Source: Rhodoferax sp. (GTDB lineage Bacteria; Pseudomonadota; Gammaproteobacteria; Burkholderiales; Burkholderiaceae_C). Taken from it: a DNA stretch of 64,000 bases. Position 1 is the first letter of the stretch. Each line of letters opens with the position of its first letter. The position numbers were made by a program, and so were the translations under genes. Under the pieces are notes generated by a model. That model worked only from the letters and a program-made list of their open reading frames with translations. It ran no database searches and was not told the origin of the DNA. The DNA lies in NCBI RefSeq assembly GCF_023700745.1, contig NZ_JAMPYG010000005.1:1-64000 (forward strand), given 5' to 3'. Below are positions 60,724 to 64,000 of this stretch, in pieces.

Positions 60724-61176
60724 ATGGCAACTGCAAAAAAAGCACCGGCTAAAAAAGCTGCTCCCGTCACCAAAGCCGCTCCCGCTAAAAAAGCAGCCCC
60801 GGCAAAAGCTGCGGCACCCGCTAAAAAGGTCGCTGCAAAAGCTGCGGCTCCTGCTAAAAAAGCTGCTCCTGCCAAGAAAGCCGCTCCCGCTAAAAAAGTC
60901 GCTGCAAAAAAAGCTCCCGCTGCCAAACGCGCCGTCAATGCCGCTTTCATGAAAGCCATGACACCCAGCGCTGCACTGGCTGCCGTCGTGGGTTCAAAAG
61001 CCCTGCCACGTACCGAGGTGGTCAAGCAATTGTGGGTCTACATCAAGGCCAACAAACTGCAGGACGCTATCAACAAACGCCTGATCAACGCTGATGCCAA
61101 GCTCAAGGAAGTTTTTGGCAAAGCGCAAGTCACCATGTTCGAAATGGCTGGCTTGATTGGCAAACATTTGAAATAA
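60724..61176 (+). CDS. SWIB/MDM2-domain protein with histone H1-like N-terminus
   Basis: 150 residues. Residues 1-70 are near-perfect repeats of KKAAPAK type, the composition of eukaryotic H1 tails and bacterial AlgP/Hc1-like proteins, and would bind DNA non-specifically. Residues 72-150 form a SWIB domain: FMKAMTPSAALAAVVGSKALPRTEVVKQLWVYIKANKLQDAINKRLINADAKLKEVFGKAQVTMFEMAGLIGKHLK. The two parts together suggest a nucleoid-associated protein that couples DNA compaction and transcription or stress response. AAGGA is nine bases ahead of the ATG. Lysine, alanine and proline codons repeat, so length variation between strains is expected. Confidence 0.9.
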   Translation: MATAKKAPAKKAAPVTKAAPAKKAAPAKAAAPAKKVAAKAAAPAKKAAPAKKAAPAKKVAAKKAPAAKRAVNAAFMKAMTPSAALAAVVGSKALPRTEVVKQLWVYIKANKLQDAINKRLINADAKLKEVFGKAQVTMFEMAGLIGKHLK

Positions 61177-61197
61177 AACAGCCAAGCCAGAGTTTTC

Positions 61198-61223
61198 AAG
61201 GCCGACGCAAGTCGGCCTTTTGT
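61198..61223 (+). terminator. Intrinsic terminator after the SWIB gene
   Basis: AAGGCCGAC (61198-61206) pairs with GTCGGCCTT (61211-61219) around a GCAA tetraloop and is followed by TTG and T-rich sequence. It lies 21 bases after the SWIB stop and 40 before dppB, so dppBCD should be transcribed from their own promoter. Confidence 0.85.
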
Positions 61224-61263
61224 TTGTGGCATCATTGCGCCCAACAACACCAATCGTTTACCG

Positions 61264-62268
61264 ATGCTTCGTTTTTTCCTGACCCGATTCAGCCTGATCA
61301 TCCCCACCTTCATCGGCATGACGCTGGTTGCGTTCTTTCTGATCCGCATGGTGCCGGGTGACCCCATTGAAACATTGGCCGGCGAGCGCGGCATTGACCC
61401 ACAACGCCACGCCGAGCTGCTCAAAGCCTACGGACTGGACCGCCCGGTGCTGGTGCAATACGGTATCTACATTGGCCGTGTCCTGCAAGGCGACCTTGGC
61501 AAATCCATCATCACGCATGAGCCAGTCCTCAATGAATTCATGGCACTGTTCCCGGCCACCATCGAACTGGCAGTTTGTGCCATTTTGTTCGCGCTGAGCA
61601 TCGGCATTCCGGCGGGCATCCTGGCCGCAGTGAAGCGCAACACCATTTTGGACCACGGCGTGATGGGCGTCTCGCTCACCGGCTACTCGATGCCGATTTT
61701 TTGGTGGGGTCTGCTGCTGATCCTGCTGTTTTCAGTGCAACTCGACCTGACCCCGGTGTCCGGTCGCATTGCGGTGCAGTATTTCATTGAACCCGTGACC
61801 GGTTTCCTGCTGATCGATACCTGGCTGGCCGGTGACATGGACGCCTTCTGGTCAGCTGCCACCCATCTGATCCTGCCCACCATCGTGCTCGGTACCAACC
61901 CGCTGGCCGTGATCGCCCGCATGACGCGCTCGGCCATGCTCGAAGTCCTGGGCGAAGACTACATTCGTACCGCACGGGCCAAGGGCCTGTCGAACTTCCG
62001 GGTAGTCACCCTGCATGCGCTGCGCAATGCCCTGATCCCGGTGATCACGGTGATTGGCTTGCAGGTCGGCGTGCTGTTCACCGGAGCGATCCTGACCGAG
62101 ACCATTTTTTCCTGGCCCGGCGTGGGCAAGTGGATGATCGAAGCCATCGGCCGGCGTGACTACCCTGTGCTGCAAGGCGGCATGCTGTTGCTGGGCGGCA
62201 TGGTCATGGTGGTTAACCTGCTGGTGGACGTGACCTACGGCATCATCAACCCACGTATCCGGCACTGA
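61264..62268 (+). CDS. dppB: Dipeptide/oligopeptide ABC transporter permease DppB-like
   Basis: 334 residues, six membrane segments. The start MLRFFLTRFSLIIPTFIGMTLVAFFLIRMVPGDPIE and the block YGLDRPVLVQYGIYIGRVLQGDLGKS are typical of OppB/DppB; EDYIRTARAKGLSNFRVVTLHALRNALIPVITVIGLQVG is the EAA loop, and EGIFSWPGVGKWMIEAI-like sequence follows. Permease of a peptide or similar solute uptake system. The usual periplasmic binding protein gene (dppA) is not upstream in this window. dppC follows after ten bases. Confidence 0.92.
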   Translation: MLRFFLTRFSLIIPTFIGMTLVAFFLIRMVPGDPIETLAGERGIDPQRHAELLKAYGLDRPVLVQYGIYIGRVLQGDLGKSIITHEPVLNEFMALFPATIELAVCAILFALSIGIPAGILAAVKRNTILDHGVMGVSLTGYSMPIFWWGLLLILLFSVQLDLTPVSGRIAVQYFIEPVTGFLLIDTWLAGDMDAFWSAATHLILPTIVLGTNPLAVIARMTRSAMLEVLGEDYIRTARAKGLSNFRVVTLHALRNALIPVITVIGLQVGVLFTGAILTETIFSWPGVGKWMIEAIGRRDYPVLQGGMLLLGGMVMVVNLLVDVTYGIINPRIRH

Positions 62269-62278
62269 AGACCCCACC

Positions 62279-63175
62279 ATGACCACGCTTGCCGACACCC
62301 CTGCCCTGATCGAGCCCCCGCACCGTTTGCGCGAATTCTGGGATTATTTCAGCACCAACAAAGGCGCTGTAGCGGGCCTGGTTATCGTGCTGCTGGTGCT
62401 GCTGATGGCAGCGTTTGCGCCCTGGATTGCCCCTTACGCCCCCAATGACACCGACCCCAGCGTCTTCCTGACACCGCCGGCCTGGCAGACCGGTGGCTCC
62501 AGTGCGCACTGGCTGGGCACCGACGCCATTGGCCGCGATATCTTGTCGCGCCTGATTCATGGCGCCCGCCTGTCCCTCGCCATTGGGCTGGCAGTGGTGG
62601 CGCTGTCGGTGGTGCTGGGCACCGTGCTGGGCCTCACGGCGGGCTATTTCCGCGGCATCTTCGAGGTGGCGGTGATGCGCCTGATGGACATCATCCTGAC
62701 CCTGCCCAGTCTGCTGCTGGCAATTGTGATCGTGGCCATTCTTGGCCCCGGACTGGTCAACGCCATGCTGGCCGTGGCCGTGGTGGTGCTGCCGCATTAC
62801 GTGCGCATCACACGGGCCGCCGTCATCACCGAGATGAGCCGCGACTACGTCACCGCAGCCCGCATGAACGGAGCCGGCCATCTGCGCCTGATGTTCAACG
62901 AAGTGCTGCCCAACTGCACCGCGCCGCTCATTGTGCAGGCGTCATTGGGCATTTCCTCGGCCATCCTGGACGCCGCCGCGCTGGGCTTTCTGGGCCTGGG
63001 TGCGCAGCCACCGTCGCCCGAGTGGGGCACCATGCTGGCCGATGCGCGCGAGTTTGTGTTGCGCGCCTGGTGGGTCGTGACCTTTCCCGGGCTCGCCATT
63101 TTGATCACCGTGCTGGCCTTCAACCTGCTGGGTGACGGTCTGCGAGACGCATTTGACCCCAAGCTCAAACGCTAA
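62279..63175 (+). CDS. dppC: Dipeptide/oligopeptide ABC transporter permease DppC-like
   Basis: 298 residues, six membrane segments after an N-terminal cytoplasmic stretch. LGTDAIGRDILSRLIHGARLSLAIGLAVVALSVVLG is the family start block, and SRDYVTAARMNGAGHLRLMFNEVLPNCTAPLIVQASLGIS is the EAA loop. It pairs with DppB. dppD follows after 12 bases. Confidence 0.93.
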   Translation: MTTLADTPALIEPPHRLREFWDYFSTNKGAVAGLVIVLLVLLMAAFAPWIAPYAPNDTDPSVFLTPPAWQTGGSSAHWLGTDAIGRDILSRLIHGARLSLAIGLAVVALSVVLGTVLGLTAGYFRGIFEVAVMRLMDIILTLPSLLLAIVIVAILGPGLVNAMLAVAVVVLPHYVRITRAAVITEMSRDYVTAARMNGAGHLRLMFNEVLPNCTAPLIVQASLGISSAILDAAALGFLGLGAQPPSPEWGTMLADAREFVLRAWWVVTFPGLAILITVLAFNLLGDGLRDAFDPKLKR

Positions 63176-63187
63176 CCAATACGTTTT

Positions 63188-64000
63188 ATGGCGCTCCTTG
63201 AAATAGAAAATCTCTCGGTCAAGTTTCCCTCCAAAACCGCCGTGATGCACGCCGTCGATGGGGTTTCCCTGTCGATCGAAGCAGGCGACGTGTTGGGCAT
63301 TGTGGGCGAATCGGGCTCGGGTAAAAGCGTCACCATGATGGCGCTGATGGGGCTGGTGTCTTTCCCCGGCGTGGTCACGGCCGACAAGCTGCGCTTTGAC
63401 GGCCATGACCTGCTCCAGCTCTCGGGCAGTGAACGCGCCAAGCTCACCGGCAAAGACGTGGCCATGATCTTCCAGGACCCGACCACCAGCCTGAACCCCT
63501 GCTTTACCGTGGGTTTCCAACTGGCAGAAACACTCAAGCTCCACTTGGGGCTGGACGGCAAAGCGGCGCGCAAACGCTCCATCGAGCTGCTGGAGCAAGT
63601 GGGCATCCCGGCGCCTGAAAGCCGCTTGAATGTGTTTCCGCACCAGATGTCGGGCGGCATGAACCAGCGCGTCATGATTGCCATGGCCATTTCCTGCAAT
63701 CCCAAGCTGCTGATTGCCGACGAGCCCACCACGGCGCTCGACGTCACCATCCAGGCGCAGATTCTGGACTTGCTGCGCACCCTGCAAAAAGAACGCAACA
63801 TGGCGCTGGTGCTGATCACCCACAACATGGGCGTGGTGTCCGAGATGGCGCAGCGCGTGGCCGTGATGTACGCCGGCCAGATCATGGAGACGCGCAGCGC
63901 CTACGATATTTTCGAGTCACCCCAGCACCCTTACACCGAGGCCCTTTTGGCCGCCATGCCCGAGCGCAGCGACGGCGCCAGCCGCCTGGCCACCATCCCC
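63188..64000 (+). CDS. dppD: Dipeptide/oligopeptide ABC transporter ATPase DppD-like (partial)
   Basis: 271 residues visible, continuing beyond the window. Walker A is [18 protein letters not shown], the Q-loop [10 protein letters not shown], the signature [18 protein letters not shown], Walker [13 protein letters not shown], and the switch histidine [24 protein letters not shown] is the start of the C-terminal oligopeptide-transporter extension. The binding-protein gene dppA is not in this window. The start [13 protein letters not shown] follows dppC closely. Confidence 0.94.
   Translation, partial: MALLEIENLSVKFPSKTAVMHAVDGVSLSIEAGDVLGIVGESGSGKSVTMMALMGLVSFPGVVTADKLRFDGHDLLQLSGSERAKLTGKDVAMIFQDPTTSLNPCFTVGFQLAETLKLHLGLDGKAARKRSIELLEQVGIPAPESRLNVFPHQMSGGMNQRVMIAMAISCNPKLLIADEPTTALDVTIQAQILDLLRTLQKERNMALVLITHNMGVVSEMAQRVAVMYAGQIMETRSAYDIFESPQHPYTEALLAAMPERSDGASRLATIP

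Noticed and set aside
60724..60935. KKAAPAK-coding repeat considered as a non-coding tandem repeat
   Set aside because: It is inside a clear open frame with ribosome binding site and continues into a SWIB domain.

Overview
The window looks like a chromosomal segment of a beta-proteobacterium of the order Burkholderiales, most likely family Comamonadaceae (Rhodoferax/Polaromonas-like). The grounds are the conserved order thrS-infC-rpmI-rplT-pheS-pheT-ihfA-merR-tRNA-Pro, a lysine/alanine/proline-repeat SWIB protein, a tandem glycine riboswitch ahead of gcvTHP, and moderately GC-rich coding sequence. This placement is inference from gene content; no database search was possible.

Layout. 1-4 kb: the 3' end of an ETF-ubiquinone oxidoreductase gene, a PAP2-type phosphatase divergent from an EptA-like phosphoethanolamine transferase (a lipid A phosphate-modification pair), and an alpha/beta hydrolase. 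4-8.8 kb: tandem glycine riboswitch and gcvT-gcvH-gcvP. 8.8-18.9 kb: a DUF4382 lipoprotein, a solitary Anbu-type proteasome homologue, uppP, an isochorismatase-fold hydrolase, a two-gene molybdenum hydroxylase (IorB/IorA-like), a C40 peptidase, a small membrane protein and dinG. 19.0-25.4 kb: a 6.4-kb integrated element in the 3' end of tRNA-Pro(GGG), with a tyrosine integrase, an AlpA-like regulator, a toprim/DUF3987 primase-helicase and three small unknown genes. It has no virion or conjugation genes, and both ends can be seen. 25.4-33.5 kb: the translation operon. 33.6-35.3 kb: aceA with a long upstream region rich in palindromes.

35.3-44.0 kb: a minus-strand polyamine operon, puuA-spuC-potF-potG-potH-potI-puuC, read away from a MocR-type regulator (44.1-45.6 kb) whose gene overlaps recC. 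recC-recB-recD (45.6-54.5 kb) are joined by ATGA overlaps, and the recC 3' end contains a REP-like palindrome. 54.7-55.9 kb: an HNH nuclease gene followed by a small unknown gene, the best candidate for an acquired accessory module outside the island. 56-59 kb: a PaiB-like FMN protein, then puuB and speB, which complete most of the agmatine/putrescine route begun at 35-44 kb. 59-64 kb: a DMT exporter, rraA, the SWIB protein, and dppB-dppC-dppD, the last running off the window.

How the genes fit together. SpeB makes putrescine from agmatine and PotFGHI imports it. PuuA, PuuB and PuuC take it through the gamma-glutamylated route, and SpuC offers a transamination branch. PuuD is not in the window. 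Glycine cleavage is controlled by glycine through the riboswitch, and isocitrate lyase expression probably responds to one or two operator types upstream. I see no clear new defence system. The most unusual items are the element ends with their displaced tRNA terminator, the HNH pair, the REP-extended recC, the MocR-recCBD overlap with its GabR-like operator geometry, and the AUC start of infC.
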